Below the pieces are notes generated by a model, which saw nothing but the letters and a program-made list of their open reading frames with translations, did no database searches and was not told where the DNA came from. Source: Vibrio sp. S9_S30 (GTDB lineage: Bacteria; Pseudomonadota; Gammaproteobacteria; Enterobacterales; Vibrionaceae). From it: a stretch of DNA of 64,000 nt. The position numbers and the translations under genes were made by a program. Positions 1 to 10,146 of the stretch are shown one piece after another. The stretch is taken from the NCBI RefSeq assembly GCF_014694455.1, contig NZ_JAAUWT010000002.1, positions 186,001-250,000 on the forward strand, written 5' to 3'. How positions within the stretch are numbered: the first letter of the stretch is position 1; each line of letters opens with the position of its first letter.

Positions 1-386
1 AGGAATCGGTTTTCCTCTAAGTATTCGCCGATAAGCACTTTCGAGAGGGCTTTTTCAAACTCCTCTGGATTGAGATCGGTGAGAAACCCAAGGTTGCCAC
101 GGTTAACGCCAATAACGGAAATGTCGAACCGAGACAAGACTCTGGCTGCACCAAGCATATTGCCATCGCCACCAACAACAATGGCGAGATCCGCTTTTTT
201 GCCTATGTCCACTAAACTGGTGAAATGCGATCGGTCTATGTCGATCAGGATATCTTGTAACCGATCATCAATGACGACGGAATAGCCTTCTTTAATGAGC
301 CAATGGTACAACTCTTTGTGAGTTTGAATGGCTTTGCTGTCGCGGGGTTTGCCTATAATTGCGATCACTTCAAAAGGCTTTGGCAT
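1..386 (-). CDS. nadK: NAD kinase, N-terminal part (3' end outside window)
   Basis: NAD kinase phosphorylates NAD to NADP in the cytosol using ATP. Only about the first 128 residues lie here; the rest is beyond the left edge. The visible part holds the family signature [15 protein letters not shown] (GGDGN, catalytic Asp and nucleotide site) and the following [11 protein letters not shown] block. The start at 386 ([16 protein letters not shown]) fits the family N-terminus. It diverges from grpE, the usual arrangement in vibrios and enterobacteria. Identity is secure; nothing can be said about the missing C-terminal domain. Confidence 0.95.
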   Translation of the reverse strand, partial: MPKPFEVIAIIGKPRDSKAIQTHKELYHWLIKEGYSVVIDDRLQDILIDIDRSHFTSLVDIGKKADLAIVVGGDGNMLGAARVLSRFDISVIGVNRGNLGFLTDLNPEEFEKALSKVLIGEYLEENRF

Positions 387-416
387 AGAGAAAATCCGTT
401 GTCTGAGGTTATTGTG

Positions 417-442
417 CTTGAAACGCAAATCTTCATCCCCAT
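417..442 (+). promoter_or_regulatory. sigma-32 (RpoH) heat-shock promoter of grpE
   Basis: CTTGAA at 417-422 and CCCCAT at 437-442 are separated by 14 bases. This matches the RpoH consensus CTTGAAA-N11-16-CCCCAT and sits about 100 bases upstream of the grpE start. The elements are seen directly; sigma-32 use is inferred from the match and from grpE being a classic heat-shock gene. Confidence 0.85.
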
Positions 443-538
443 AATAAAGGCAAGTTGAAGAACTATGCGAGGTTTTTTGTCTCAAAATTGTGAGCATATT
501 ATCGCATAAGTAGTTGAATTCTGAATTCTGGAGATATC

Positions 539-1138
539 ATGAGCAACGAAGAAAACAAGATTAACGAAGAAGAGCTAAAGCAACAGGAAACGGCAGAAGA
601 AGTTGATGCGGTAGGTTCTGACGCGGATATCGATTGGAACGAAGAATCGGTTCAAGATGAAACTGAAGCAAAAATCGCTCAACTTGAAGCAGCTTTGCTT
701 TCAAGTGAAGCTAAAGTGAAAGAGCAGCAAGAATCGGTACTTCGTGCAAAAGCGGACGTTGAAAATATGCGTCGTCGCAGTGAACAGGAAATCGATAAAG
801 CTCGTAAGTATGCGCTAAACAAATTTTCTGAAGAATTGCTTCCAGTTATCGATAACTTGGAGCGTGCTATTCAGGCAGCCGATGCAGAAAATGAAGTGAT
901 TAAGCCATTCCTTGAAGGGGTCGAACTCACACACAAAACGTTTGTGGATGTGGTATCTAAGTTTGGTCTTAAAGAGATCAACCCTGAAGGTGAGGCGTTC
1001 AACCCTGAATACCATCAGGCTATGTCGATTCAGGAAAGTCCAGACCACGAATCGAACAGCGTGATGCTGGTGATGCAGAAAGGTTATGAGTTAAATGGTC
1101 GAGTCATTCGCCCTGCTATGGTGATGGTGGCGAAGTAA
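539..1138 (+). CDS. grpE: Nucleotide exchange factor GrpE
   Basis: GrpE is the cytosolic exchange factor that releases ADP from DnaK in the DnaK-DnaJ-GrpE chaperone cycle. The 199-residue length is typical. A very acidic N-terminal tail (residues 1-45) leads into a long coiled coil (about 45-110, with [17 protein letters not shown]) that forms the dimer stalk. The C-terminal beta domain ends in the conserved [17 protein letters not shown]. The ATG at 539 follows a GGAG-type site (tctggagatatc). A sigma-32 promoter lies upstream and a strong terminator downstream, so it appears monocistronic and heat-inducible. Confidence 0.98.
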   Translation: MSNEENKINEEELKQQETAEEVDAVGSDADIDWNEESVQDETEAKIAQLEAALLSSEAKVKEQQESVLRAKADVENMRRRSEQEIDKARKYALNKFSEELLPVIDNLERAIQAADAENEVIKPFLEGVELTHKTFVDVVSKFGLKEINPEGEAFNPEYHQAMSIQESPDHESNSVMLVMQKGYELNGRVIRPAMVMVAK

Positions 1139-1172
1139 TTCGCAGTTATTACAGTAGAAACCCGTTCAGAAG

Positions 1173-1201
1173 AAGCCCACCTATTTTAGGTGGGCTTTTT
1201 T
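1173..1201 (+). terminator. Rho-independent terminator after grpE
   Basis: A perfect 10-bp stem (AAGCCCACCT / AGGTGGGCTT) is followed by a T run. It lies between convergent grpE and the leftward pilin gene, so it may also stop leftward transcripts, although the T run on that strand is interrupted. Confidence 0.9.
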
Positions 1202-1202
1202 G

Positions 1203-1613
1203 TTACCAACACATCGCAGGGGTATTGGTCCCATATGCTTTGATTGTGAGTGTGCCACAGGAATCACTGTTTTGACCTTTATCGGGTTTTGGGGTCGCGG
1301 TGATGGTGTAAACCGACGCTGATGTGATCGCAAAGGCATACCTATCCGCTGAGGTATCGCAAATGGTGCAAGTCGAGCCAGAGACTAGGTTGCTCCAAGA
1401 ATAACCATTGTTGTACGTCTGCTCCATGGTCAGTTGGATACGAATCATATCCGCCATGGCTTGCTTGCGATGCCCTTTGTACACGTAGTCGTTTAACGAG
1501 GGGTAAACCACCGCGGCGAATATGGCAATGATAGATACCGCAATCAGAACTTCGAGCAAGGTCATTCCTTTTGATGTGATCTTGCGTTTATTGCAGCTAT
1601 TTTTTCGAATCAT
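1203..1613 (-). CDS. Type IV pilin-like protein (PilE/minor pilin)
   Basis: A prepilin of about 136 residues. A 16-residue basic leader ends in Gly, followed by MTLLEVLIAVSIIAIFAAVV: the prepilin-peptidase site with Glu at +5 and the hydrophobic N-terminal helix. The C-terminal half holds a CTIC pair, then a disulfide-type loop ending ...TPAMCW. I chose the ATG at 1613 because GGAAG lies 8 bases upstream; an upstream in-frame ATG at 1688 would give an unlikely 41-residue leader. It faces away from four minor-pilin genes. From memory, homologous genes next to grpE in V. cholerae are needed for the DNA-uptake pilus; that role here is inference. Confidence 0.85.
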   Translation of the reverse strand: MIRKNSCNKRKITSKGMTLLEVLIAVSIIAIFAAVVYPSLNDYVYKGHRKQAMADMIRIQLTMEQTYNNGYSWSNLVSGSTCTICDTSADRYAFAITSASVYTITATPKPDKGQNSDSCGTLTIKAYGTNTPAMCW

Positions 1614-1715
1614 TTCCATATCTTCCTTCATTTTCGCAGCGCTATTCTTCGTTGGTGCTAGCATCTCCGCAAGTGAATTTAGATGCATAAATGAAGTTTC
1701 AGAGGAATTTGGAAG

Positions 1716-2213
1716 ATGGCTCGCGGCTTTACACTCATTGAGCTTTTGATCACTCTGGCTCTGCTGTCTATTTTGCTTGGTGCCTTTGCCCCAAGCTATA
1801 AATCACTGACCGATGGCAACCGAATTACCCGCTTATCCAATGAACTTCAAGCTTTCTTGATTGAAGCGCGATCAGAAGCGGTGATGAGAAACCAAGACCT
1901 CTGGGTTCATGTGACCGTTTCCGGTGCGTCCAAAAATGGTGATTGGACCATTGATTTACGTGAAACGAACGCGGTATCTGGTGCTCTCGTTCAGTCGATA
2001 TCGGGCGCTCCATTCAAGACGATTCACCTTAATAGTAACCATGCTTCACCGTTTAAAGTGGAAGGGGTGAACGGGCGAATCCAAGGTGGCAGCTTTAAGT
2101 TTAGTTACAAGGAAGATATGTCGGATGGCGGTTCGGTCATCACTCATTTTACTAATGGTCGAGTGAGAGTGTGTGGCAGTAGAGGGAATACTCATGGCTT
2201 CAAAGAATGTTAG
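1716..2213 (+). CDS. Minor pilin of the FimT/GspH type
   Basis: A 165-residue prepilin with a 4-residue leader: MARG, then FTLIELLITLALLSILLGAF, with Phe at +1 and Glu at +5. The remainder is a short beta-rich globular domain carrying two late cysteines (VRVCGSRGNTHGFKEC), as in FimT/GspH minor pilins. It is first in a run of four rightward, overlapping pilin genes. Minor pilins are cut and N-methylated by the prepilin peptidase (not in this window) and prime pilus assembly in the inner membrane. FimT-class proteins in other bacteria bind DNA during natural transformation; whether this one does is inference. Confidence 0.85.
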   Translation: MARGFTLIELLITLALLSILLGAFAPSYKSLTDGNRITRLSNELQAFLIEARSEAVMRNQDLWVHVTVSGASKNGDWTIDLRETNAVSGALVQSISGAPFKTIHLNSNHASPFKVEGVNGRIQGGSFKFSYKEDMSDGGSVITHFTNGRVRVCGSRGNTHGFKEC

Positions 2214-2784
2214 CCCATCGCGCCAGTTGGGGACGTCATTGGTTGAGTTACTGATTGCCTCGGCGCTGAGCATGTTGGCGATCATGTCTATTGGTTCGGT
2301 TTATTTGACAGCACAAAAGTCGGCAACGCAACGTTCTCTCGACCTTCTGGTTTTGCAAAGTATGTCGGATACCCTTAAGTACATAAAAGAAGATGCGCTT
2401 AGAGCAGGGTACAACGGCAGTGAAAAGATTGCTGCTATTGTGTCTGGTGCGAACGACGTGTTGATAACAACGCCTAATTCTTTGGGGTATGTGTATCTGA
2501 ATAAAAGCGATAAGTACGAGCATGTCTTTTTTAAGCACGAAGATAACAATATTAAGATTTGTACGACTCGCTCCGCCGCAATTGGTGCTCAAGCATCTTG
2601 CAATCGATATTTCAAAATGTTGGACGAAAATCAGGTAAAAATCACGGATTTTACGGTGACGTCGACCCCCCTTGGCTCATCAGTCAGTTCGGCATTTATC
2701 ACCCTTTCTATGACCGGATCTCTTAAGAATTCGACGGATTCCATCACGCTCAATACGTCGTTCAAACAAAGGAACTGGAAATGA
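2194..2784 (+). CDS. Minor pilin of the PilW type
   Basis: About 196 residues. The leader ends RQLG and is followed by TSLVELLIASALSMLAIMSI: Thr at +1, Glu at +5, hydrophobic helix. The C-terminal part is a beta-rich domain with two cysteines in the middle (ICTTRS...ASCNRYF). I chose the ATG at 2194, preceded by GAGGG, over an in-frame GTG at 2173. The start overlaps the end of the FimT-type gene by 20 bases and the stop overlaps the next gene in ATGA, so the genes are probably translationally coupled. Assignment as PilW rests on gene order and N-terminus. Confidence 0.8.
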   Translation: MASKNVSPSRQLGTSLVELLIASALSMLAIMSIGSVYLTAQKSATQRSLDLLVLQSMSDTLKYIKEDALRAGYNGSEKIAAIVSGANDVLITTPNSLGYVYLNKSDKYEHVFFKHEDNNIKICTTRSAAIGAQASCNRYFKMLDENQVKITDFTVTSTPLGSSVSSAFITLSMTGSLKNSTDSITLNTSFKQRNWK

Positions 2785-4055
2785 TCCGACGTTCTGAAGG
2801 CTATATTACGCTGACGATCACGAGTTTTATCTTGTTAGCCGCGCTAATTTTGGTGATGGGGTCATATAAACAGGTTTTCTTCCAAATCAAACGTGCACAA
2901 AATGAAGTGAAAAGTCGGCAAGAACATTGGGTAGCGGAAGGGGGGCTGGAGTGCGGCTTTGCGAGCATGAACATCAGAAAACTTAGCTCTATCCCAAATA
3001 ACCTGATGGTCGATTGCAATGACCTATCATTAAGCTCTTTGATGAAAGACGCGAGCAATGAATCTATATTGGTCGCAACATCAGGAAAGACAGTCGTAAA
3101 AAAAGAGATTGCGTTTTTCTCGTCTAAATCACAGGGTGCAATTCGTAGTACTTCGAACTTGATTTTTCGTGGAGACTACAAATTCACCGCCGATCCCGGG
3201 ACAAAGAAATCCGCTGACAAATGGAACTGTAAAATCATCCAGTTTCAAGGAACACTCGGGCTCGTTGCTCCATATGAAAACTCTGCGTTAAAAAATAATG
3301 GCTTTGATGATTCCAATAAACCTTACTCCACATTTCCGTCTGGTCAAACATGTGCAGCGACTCACTTAACCACCAATTTCACCAAAGCAAAAGGAGATGG
3401 TATTGAACGTTGGGAATTAGGTGCTACTAAGCAAGATATTGAATATAAAGAAAATGTAGGGGACCTGTTTGAGGATGTATTTGGTGTTTCTCGGAAAAAC
3501 TGGAAGCAGATAAAAAATGACCCGCTGTTTCACAAAACATCCAGTACCTCTGAAAAGTGTGGAACAACGATTGTCAATGGAATCAATGATGGGAAATCAC
3601 TTATCTGGATTACGGGTTCGTGCGAGCTATCGTCAACAGATTTTTTATCTATAGACAGTGCATTTAGCAGTGCGACCAAAGTAAAGAGTGCCGTAATAGT
3701 GATAGAGAATGGGATTTTCTCTACGCGTGCAGCATACACTTTTCCAGGGATGTTTTATCACTTAAATACCCACTATAAACCCACCGTAGAAGAATGGAAT
3801 ACAACAGAATCCCACAAAAACTCCCCTATAAACAGTGGGCTTGCATCCGGAAGTGATTCTATTTCTTTAGACAAAATCATTTATTATCAAACTGGTGCGT
3901 TTGTTCCTTCAGGAGGCTATGTTATGGATGCCCCTGGGTTCACAGCCATGTTTAACAGCAGTATGGATTTTATGTATAACAGAGATAACTTATCAACGCC
4001 TCTCTCTCAAATCCGTAAGCTAAGATGGGCGAAAGGATCTTGGAATGACTTCTAA
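2781..4055 (+). CDS. Large PilX/GspK-like minor pilin
   Basis: A 424-residue protein. A short basic start (MIRRSEG) precedes YITLTITSFILLAALILVMG, a pilin-like hydrophobic helix that lacks the Glu normally at +5. The next part (QEHWVAEGGLECGFASM) resembles PilX_N, where newly made pilins pack. The large globular remainder is cysteine-containing and I do not recognise it. PilX proteins are usually about 200 residues; missing Glu5 with an enlarged head is typical of GspK, which caps type II pseudopilus tips. Position between PilW-type and PilV-type genes (ATGA overlap upstream, 11-base overlap downstream) supports a tip-initiation role; this is inference. Confidence 0.65.
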   Translation: MIRRSEGYITLTITSFILLAALILVMGSYKQVFFQIKRAQNEVKSRQEHWVAEGGLECGFASMNIRKLSSIPNNLMVDCNDLSLSSLMKDASNESILVATSGKTVVKKEIAFFSSKSQGAIRSTSNLIFRGDYKFTADPGTKKSADKWNCKIIQFQGTLGLVAPYENSALKNNGFDDSNKPYSTFPSGQTCAATHLTTNFTKAKGDGIERWELGATKQDIEYKENVGDLFEDVFGVSRKNWKQIKNDPLFHKTSSTSEKCGTTIVNGINDGKSLIWITGSCELSSTDFLSIDSAFSSATKVKSAVIVIENGIFSTRAAYTFPGMFYHLNTHYKPTVEEWNTTESHKNSPINSGLASGSDSISLDKIIYYQTGAFVPSGGYVMDAPGFTAMFNSSMDFMYNRDNLSTPLSQIRKLRWAKGSWNDF

Positions 4056-4455
4056 TAAATCCCAAGGTTTTAGTTTGATTGAGGTGATGATCGCCTTTCT
4101 GATTTTCGGTGTTGGCGTCCTTGGGCTTGTGAAATTACAAACCTTTATGGAGCACAAGTCTGAACATGCGATACGCAGTTTAGAAGCGTTGTATTTAGCA
4201 GAGTCGAAATTGGAATTCTTCCGCCAGCGATCGGTGAGCGGTGCCCATGGCACCCTTATTTTTAGTCGTATCCAGTCGGGAACGGAAGTAAAAAGTGGCG
4301 GCTACACGCTAACGTGGACGGTAACACAACCGACAGGTTCCCTTTCTTCTGCGCTGAAAATCATCACGGTTGAAGGGGAATGGAAAGATCGAATGAATAC
4401 CTCTCAAAAAGTGTCACTTAAAACGATGCTGTCCAGCTACAACGAGTTTGATTAG
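4045..4455 (+). CDS. Minor pilin of the PilV type
   Basis: A 136-residue prepilin: leader MTSNKSQG, then FSLIEVMIAFLIFGVGVLGL. The Phe at +1, Glu at +5 and the VGVLGL segment are typical of PilV. A helical stretch (LEALYLAESKLEFFRQR) and a small beta domain follow. It overlaps the preceding gene by 11 bases and closes the minor-pilin run. With the FimT, PilW and PilX/GspK-like proteins it probably forms the initiation complex of a type IV pilus; which pilus is not decided by the sequence. Confidence 0.85.
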   Translation: MTSNKSQGFSLIEVMIAFLIFGVGVLGLVKLQTFMEHKSEHAIRSLEALYLAESKLEFFRQRSVSGAHGTLIFSRIQSGTEVKSGGYTLTWTVTQPTGSLSSALKIITVEGEWKDRMNTSQKVSLKTMLSSYNEFD

Positions 4456-4750
4456 AACCCTTCGCCCCTAGTGCAAAAATTCACCAAGTAAATGTTCGAA
4501 ACTCAAACATCACCGCACTACAAAAGAGTTAACGTTCCTGTAGCGCTTTTATTTTGTGCCAGTTACAAGGTTGGTTGTGGTTTGTTGTTTATTTGTAAAT
4601 AAACTGAAAATAATTGTCTGAGATTATGAAATTGTTTGGTTTTTTGTGCTTTTATAATGCAGTTCTAATAGAATACTTTATCGAGAAGTGAGTGATATAG
4701 AACGAAATAAATAGCTCGTTGAAAACAACATCTGATATATGGAGTTACCC

Positions 4751-6310
4751 ATGAGTAACCAAGCTGTTAAGCAGGTTCAACCATCCCAACCGTCGGGAAT
4801 GGACCGATTTTTGAATTTTATCGAACGCGCTGGTAACAAGATCCCTGATCCAGCAATCTTGTTTTTTTGGGCGCTAGTGATTGTTTGGGTGTCATCGGCA
4901 TTACTTTCTAATGTTTCCTTTGATCTGATGAACCCTCGCACTGGCGAAGCACTGGAAATCAGCAACCTACTCACCGGTGAAGCGCTTGCGAGTTTCCTTG
5001 CGAATATGGTGACAACGTTCACGAGTTTTGCCCCTCTGGGTATTGTGTTAGTGGCGATGCTGGGAGTAGGTGTTGCGGACTCTTCGGGCTTCATTACCAC
5101 TGGCTTAAAGAAGATGCTGAATTTCACGCCAGCGAAGCTATTAACACCGATGCTTATTTTGGTTGCGATTGTGTCTCACACCGCTGCCGATGCAGGCTAC
5201 GTACTTGTGATTCCACTGGGCGGTATTATTTTCCATGCAGCGGGACGTCATCCTCTCGCAGGTATCGCTGCGGCATTTGCAGGTGTGTCTGGCGGCTTTT
5301 CTGCGAACTTTATTCCGTCGGGTATCGATCCTTTGCTGGCTGGCTTTACCCAAACGGCAGCACAAGTCTTGGATGAAAGCTACGTGGTGAATCCGTTAGC
5401 GAATATCTTCTTTACTGGGTTCTCGTCTGTCATCATTGTTGCGATTGGTTGGTATGTTACCGAGAAAATCATTGAGCCTCGTTTAGCCAATACTCCTGTT
5501 GATGAAGATGCGGAAGAAGCACCCGATTTGGGGTCGTTTTCTGCAACAGAATCGAAAGCCTTCCGTTATGCTGGTTGGGCGATGTTGGCGGGGATTGCTT
5601 TGTTGGTTCTTGCCCTTATTCCGGAAAACTCAGCATTGCGCTCACCTGAAGGTGAATTAACCGCATTCTCTGCGCCTGTAATGAAATCGATCGTGCCGTT
5701 GATTTTCATCCTATTTATTATCCCCGGCATTGTTTATGGTCGTGTGGCTGGTACGTTCAAAAGCAGTAACGACGTGATTAAAGCCATGTCCGATACCATG
5801 GCGACGATGGGCGCTTACATTGTGATGTCGTTTTTCTGCGCGCAGTTCTTGGCGGCATTTGGTCAGTCCAATATTGGTACCATGCTTGCGCTTTACGGTG
5901 CTGAAGGGTTAAAGGCGCTTGAATTACCAGGGCAAGCCACCATCGTCGGTATGATTCTCCTAACCGCATTTGTCAACTTGCTGGTGGGGTCGGCATCCGC
6001 TAAGTGGGCGTTAATTGGTCCTATTTTGGTGCCAATGCTGATGGCGGTGGGGATTTCTCCTGAGTTATCTCAGGCGGCGTATCGTGTGGGGGACTCCGTC
6101 TCCAACATTATTTCACCGCTTATGGTGTTCTTCCCACTTGTGGTGGTTTACTGCCAGCGTTACGTGAAATCAACGGGTATTGGTACGTTGGCTTCTCTAA
6201 TGATGCCGTTCTCCATCGCGATGCTGATCGGGTGGACAATCTTCTTACTAGCCTATTGGGCATTAGGGATACCTCTTGGTATTCAAGCGCCTTACACGTA
6301 TACGATGTAA
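4751..6310 (+). CDS. AbgT-family transporter
   Basis: An inner-membrane protein of about 519 residues with roughly a dozen hydrophobic segments, belonging to the AbgT family (p-aminobenzoyl-glutamate uptake, or drug efflux in some members). Family features include the N-terminal FLNFIERAGNKIPDP, the HTAADAGYVLVIPLGG loop, the SGIDPLLAGFTQ segment, and the late SASAKWALIGPILVPMLM and YRVGDSVSNIISPLM blocks. I chose the ATG at 4751 because GGAG stands 6 bases before it; an in-frame ATG at 4739 has no such site. It is monocistronic, with about 290 bases upstream and a terminator downstream. No abgA/abgB hydrolase gene is next to it, so the substrate is open. Confidence 0.88.
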   Translation: MSNQAVKQVQPSQPSGMDRFLNFIERAGNKIPDPAILFFWALVIVWVSSALLSNVSFDLMNPRTGEALEISNLLTGEALASFLANMVTTFTSFAPLGIVLVAMLGVGVADSSGFITTGLKKMLNFTPAKLLTPMLILVAIVSHTAADAGYVLVIPLGGIIFHAAGRHPLAGIAAAFAGVSGGFSANFIPSGIDPLLAGFTQTAAQVLDESYVVNPLANIFFTGFSSVIIVAIGWYVTEKIIEPRLANTPVDEDAEEAPDLGSFSATESKAFRYAGWAMLAGIALLVLALIPENSALRSPEGELTAFSAPVMKSIVPLIFILFIIPGIVYGRVAGTFKSSNDVIKAMSDTMATMGAYIVMSFFCAQFLAAFGQSNIGTMLALYGAEGLKALELPGQATIVGMILLTAFVNLLVGSASAKWALIGPILVPMLMAVGISPELSQAAYRVGDSVSNIISPLMVFFPLVVVYCQRYVKSTGIGTLASLMMPFSIAMLIGWTIFLLAYWALGIPLGIQAPYTYTM

Positions 6311-6332
6311 TTTTTAGCGTCGTAAACATTGG

Positions 6333-6362
6333 AAACCCAGCTTATTGCTGGGTTTTCTTTTT
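6333..6362 (+). terminator. Terminator after the AbgT-family gene
   Basis: A 9-bp stem (AAACCCAGC / GCTGGGTTT) is followed by a T-rich tail. It lies between convergent genes. Confidence 0.8.
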
Positions 6363-6382
6363 ATAAACGCTTTGGATGAACA

Positions 6383-7219
6383 CTATTTAAGGTAGCGAGC
6401 GTGAAATGCTATGTGTTCTTCGATGAAGCTTTGTATGAAGAAGTAGCTGTGGTCATAGCCATCTTGCATTCTAAAAACGATATTGTCGTGCCGCTTGGCG
6501 ATGCCTTGAAACGCATCCGGTTTTAGCTGTTCTTCAAGGAAGGAATCCGCACTCCCTTGATCTATCAGAATCGGCGGTACGTTTTCTGCTGTGCTCAGCA
6601 ATTCGCAGCTGTCGTAGCGCGACCAGTTGGCTTTATCGTCTCCTAAGTATAGGGTGAATGCTTTGATGCCCCAGGGGCAATTCATAGGGTTGGTAATTGG
6701 GCTGAACGCAGAAATGGATCGGTAAGAGCCACCATTCTTTAACCCAATGCTGAGTGCGCCGTGTCCACCCATGCTGTGCCCTGCAATGGACTTTCTTGTG
6801 TTGACCTGGAAATTGGCTTCAATTAATGCAGGAAGCTCTTTCACCACATAATCGTACATATGGTAGTGCGAACACCAAGGCTCTTGCGTCGCATTAAGGT
6901 AAAACCCCGCACCCAACCCAAAGTCGTAAGCCTCTTCAGGGTCGTCTGGTACGCCTTCGCCTCTAGGGCTGGTGTCTGGCGCGACAATGGCAATGCCAAG
7001 TTCTGCCGCTTGCCGAAATGCGGCGGCTTTTTGCATGAAGTTTTCGTCGGTGCACGTCAACCCAGATAACCAGTACAGGACTGGTACTGGCTCAGATTGG
7101 GCTTGTGGAGGTAAAAAAATGGCGAATCGCATTTCACAATGGACAGTGTCGGACTGATGGGTAAATTGTTTGTGCCAGCCGCCATGGACTTTTACGGCGC
7201 TGATTTCAGTAATAGCCAT
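6383..7219 (-). CDS. fghA: S-formylglutathione hydrolase
   Basis: Hydrolyses S-formylglutathione to formate and glutathione, the second step of glutathione-dependent formaldehyde detoxification in the cytosol. At 278 residues it has the esterase-D family length. The catalytic serine is in GHSMGGHGALSIGL. The Asp lies in the LIDQGSADSFL region and the His in GYDHSYFF. The oxyanion-hole region reads YWLSGLTCTDENF. It follows adhC on the same strand after a short gap, so the two form an operon covering the whole pathway. Confidence 0.96.
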   Translation of the reverse strand: MAITEISAVKVHGGWHKQFTHQSDTVHCEMRFAIFLPPQAQSEPVPVLYWLSGLTCTDENFMQKAAAFRQAAELGIAIVAPDTSPRGEGVPDDPEEAYDFGLGAGFYLNATQEPWCSHYHMYDYVVKELPALIEANFQVNTRKSIAGHSMGGHGALSIGLKNGGSYRSISAFSPITNPMNCPWGIKAFTLYLGDDKANWSRYDSCELLSTAENVPPILIDQGSADSFLEEQLKPDAFQGIAKRHDNIVFRMQDGYDHSYFFIQSFIEEHIAFHARYLK

Positions 7220-7278
7220 GTATGGAGGTTCCCAATGAGAAACAGAGCGGCATACCGCTCTGCTAGGTTAAAGAATAA

Positions 7279-8427
<1,149 letters not shown>

Positions 8428-8566
8428 TCACGATGGTCGCCAATAGGTTGACGTGAGAATATCTCTAACTCAGAGAACATCCTAGCTTATAGAGTGTGTT
8501 GGCGAGGTATGGTCTGGATCTTAATTGATTTATTTGAATTGATAATCTGGGTAAAATGAAAATTAC

Positions 8567-8584
8567 TATTACATATTTGTAATA
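8567..8584. promoter_or_regulatory. Inverted repeat in the adhC / lysR divergent region
   Basis: TATTACA-TATT-TGTAATA is a perfect 7-4-7 palindrome 28 bases upstream of the LysR-type start. It lies in the AT-rich divergent spacer. LysR proteins usually bind such imperfect dyads to repress themselves and activate the divergent gene. The dyad is seen; the function is inferred. Confidence 0.5.
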
Positions 8585-8611
8585 ATCAAATTTTGTATTG
8601 AGGCACTCAAA

Positions 8612-9487
8612 ATGGACCAATGGGAAGGGGTCACAGAGTTTGTCGCTGTGGCGGAGCAAGAAAGCTTTACACTTTCAGCTCAAAAATTATCAACATCAGT
8701 CGCACAAGTGAGCCGAAAAATTGCGCGTTTAGAAAAGCGTTTGGCCATAAAGCTTCTCTTAAGAACCACGCGTAGAGTTACGTTGACCGATGCCGGAAAA
8801 GTGTATTATCAACATTGTCGTCATTTGGTGGATGGGCTTGAGTTTGCAGAAGAAGCCGTGACCGAACTTCAAACCACCCTTAAAGGGAAAATCAAACTAA
8901 CGGCTCCGGTAACGTATGGGGAGCAGATGCTAGCCCCTTTGTTGAATGAATTTTTGGTCGAATACCCCGAAGTTGAATTGGACTTCCACCTTTCTAACCA
9001 GAAGTTGGACATGTTGGAGCACGGTTTTGATTTGGCTATTCGCCTTGGGCATTTAGGCGACTCTACCTACATAGCCAAGCGGTTAGGCGTTCGCCAAATG
9101 CACGTATGCGCCAGCCCAGCTTACCTAGAGCAATTTGGTGAACCTCGATCTTTAATTGAGCTTTCCCAGCATCAATGCTTAATCGGAAACCACCCCTACT
9201 GGCGATTTATTGAAAATGGTCATAAAAGGCAGCTATCGGTTGAAGGGCGAATGAAGTGCGACAGCGGGCGCGTATTGATCGATTCGGCGCTCAAAGGGAT
9301 CGGCATCGTTCAATTGCCCGATTACTACGTTCACCCCTATATGGCAACCGGAGAACTGGTGGAATTGCTTACCGATTTTCGTGATACCAAAGAGGGGATT
9401 TGGGCGCTGTACCCTAATAATCGATATTTATCTTCTAAAGTGCGTTTACTCATCGACTTTTTGACCGACCGTTTGTCTGCGTATTAA
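8612..9487 (+). CDS. LysR-family transcriptional regulator, probable adhC-fghA regulator
   Basis: A 291-residue regulator. The N-terminal winged helix-turn-helix spans about residues 1-60 (FVAVAEQESFTLSAQKLSTSVAQVSRKI in two parts around the recognition helix). A linker helix and a periplasmic-binding-protein-like effector domain (about 90-290) follow. The ATG at 8612 is followed by WEGVTEF, the common start of this subfamily. Divergence from adhC suggests it senses formaldehyde, a glutathione adduct or nitrosative stress. The effector is unknown and the link is by position only. Confidence 0.88.
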   Translation: MDQWEGVTEFVAVAEQESFTLSAQKLSTSVAQVSRKIARLEKRLAIKLLLRTTRRVTLTDAGKVYYQHCRHLVDGLEFAEEAVTELQTTLKGKIKLTAPVTYGEQMLAPLLNEFLVEYPEVELDFHLSNQKLDMLEHGFDLAIRLGHLGDSTYIAKRLGVRQMHVCASPAYLEQFGEPRSLIELSQHQCLIGNHPYWRFIENGHKRQLSVEGRMKCDSGRVLIDSALKGIGIVQLPDYYVHPYMATGELVELLTDFRDTKEGIWALYPNNRYLSSKVRLLIDFLTDRLSAY

Positions 9488-9602
9488 AAGCGTATCGTTA
9501 AGTGTTGTTTAAACTCGCTTGCGGGCATCCGAGCTTATATAATCCGCGCTTGTGCCCCACATATCATTCGAATTGCAACATTAATGAGCCTAGAGAGAAA
9601 AC

Positions 9603-10112
9603 GTGTCTTTTAGTGAACAAGATGAACAATTTATGCGACGAGCTATCGAGCTCGCTCAGCAAGCTGAACGGGAAGGTGAAGTCCCTGTTGGTGCTGTATT
9701 GGTAAAAGATGGCGATGTGATTGCCGAAGGCTGGAATCGTTCGATAGGGCAACATGACGCAACGGCACATGCGGAAGTGCAAGTACTGCGTAAAGCGGGT
9801 AACGAATTGGGAAACTACCGACTGCTCGATACTACTTTGTACGTCACGTTAGAGCCTTGCCCTATGTGCGCAGGGGCACTGCTCCATAGCCGAGTGAAAA
9901 GAGTTGTATACGGTGCGCCAGATTTGAAAGCGGGCGCAGCTGGCACAGTACTAAACTTGTTTGAAAGCCAAGCGTCGTATCACTATGCGACAATAGAGTC
10001 AGGGTTACTTGAGCAAGAGTGTAGAGAGCAGCTACAGAGTTTTTTTAAACGTCGACGGAAAGAAAAGAAAGCGTTAAAAGAAGGGAAATCTGATGGCAAA
10101 CATCAAGGGTGA
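9603..10112 (+). CDS. tadA: tRNA-specific adenosine deaminase TadA
   Basis: Deaminates adenosine 34 of tRNA-Arg(ACG) to inosine, an essential wobble modification. The 169 residues carry the zinc-dependent deaminase signature: HAEVQVL (zinc His and catalytic Glu) and PCPMCAGALLHSRVKRVVYG (two zinc cysteines). The start is GTG at 9603, giving MSFSEQDEQFMRRAIELA in line with the family. The C-terminal basic tail (FFKRRRKEKKALKEGK) is characteristic. The neighbourhood tadA, mltF, purL is the same as in E. coli. Confidence 0.96.
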   Translation: MSFSEQDEQFMRRAIELAQQAEREGEVPVGAVLVKDGDVIAEGWNRSIGQHDATAHAEVQVLRKAGNELGNYRLLDTTLYVTLEPCPMCAGALLHSRVKRVVYGAPDLKAGAAGTVLNLFESQASYHYATIESGLLEQECREQLQSFFKRRRKEKKALKEGKSDGKHQG

Positions 10113-10146
10113 TGTTTGCCGTTTAGAAACAACTGTATCTTCAATA

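Noticed and set aside
4456..4750. CTACA...TGTAG hairpin with T-rich tail after the pilin run (about 4518-4560)
   Set aside because: Only five base pairs around a long loop; too weak to call as a terminator.
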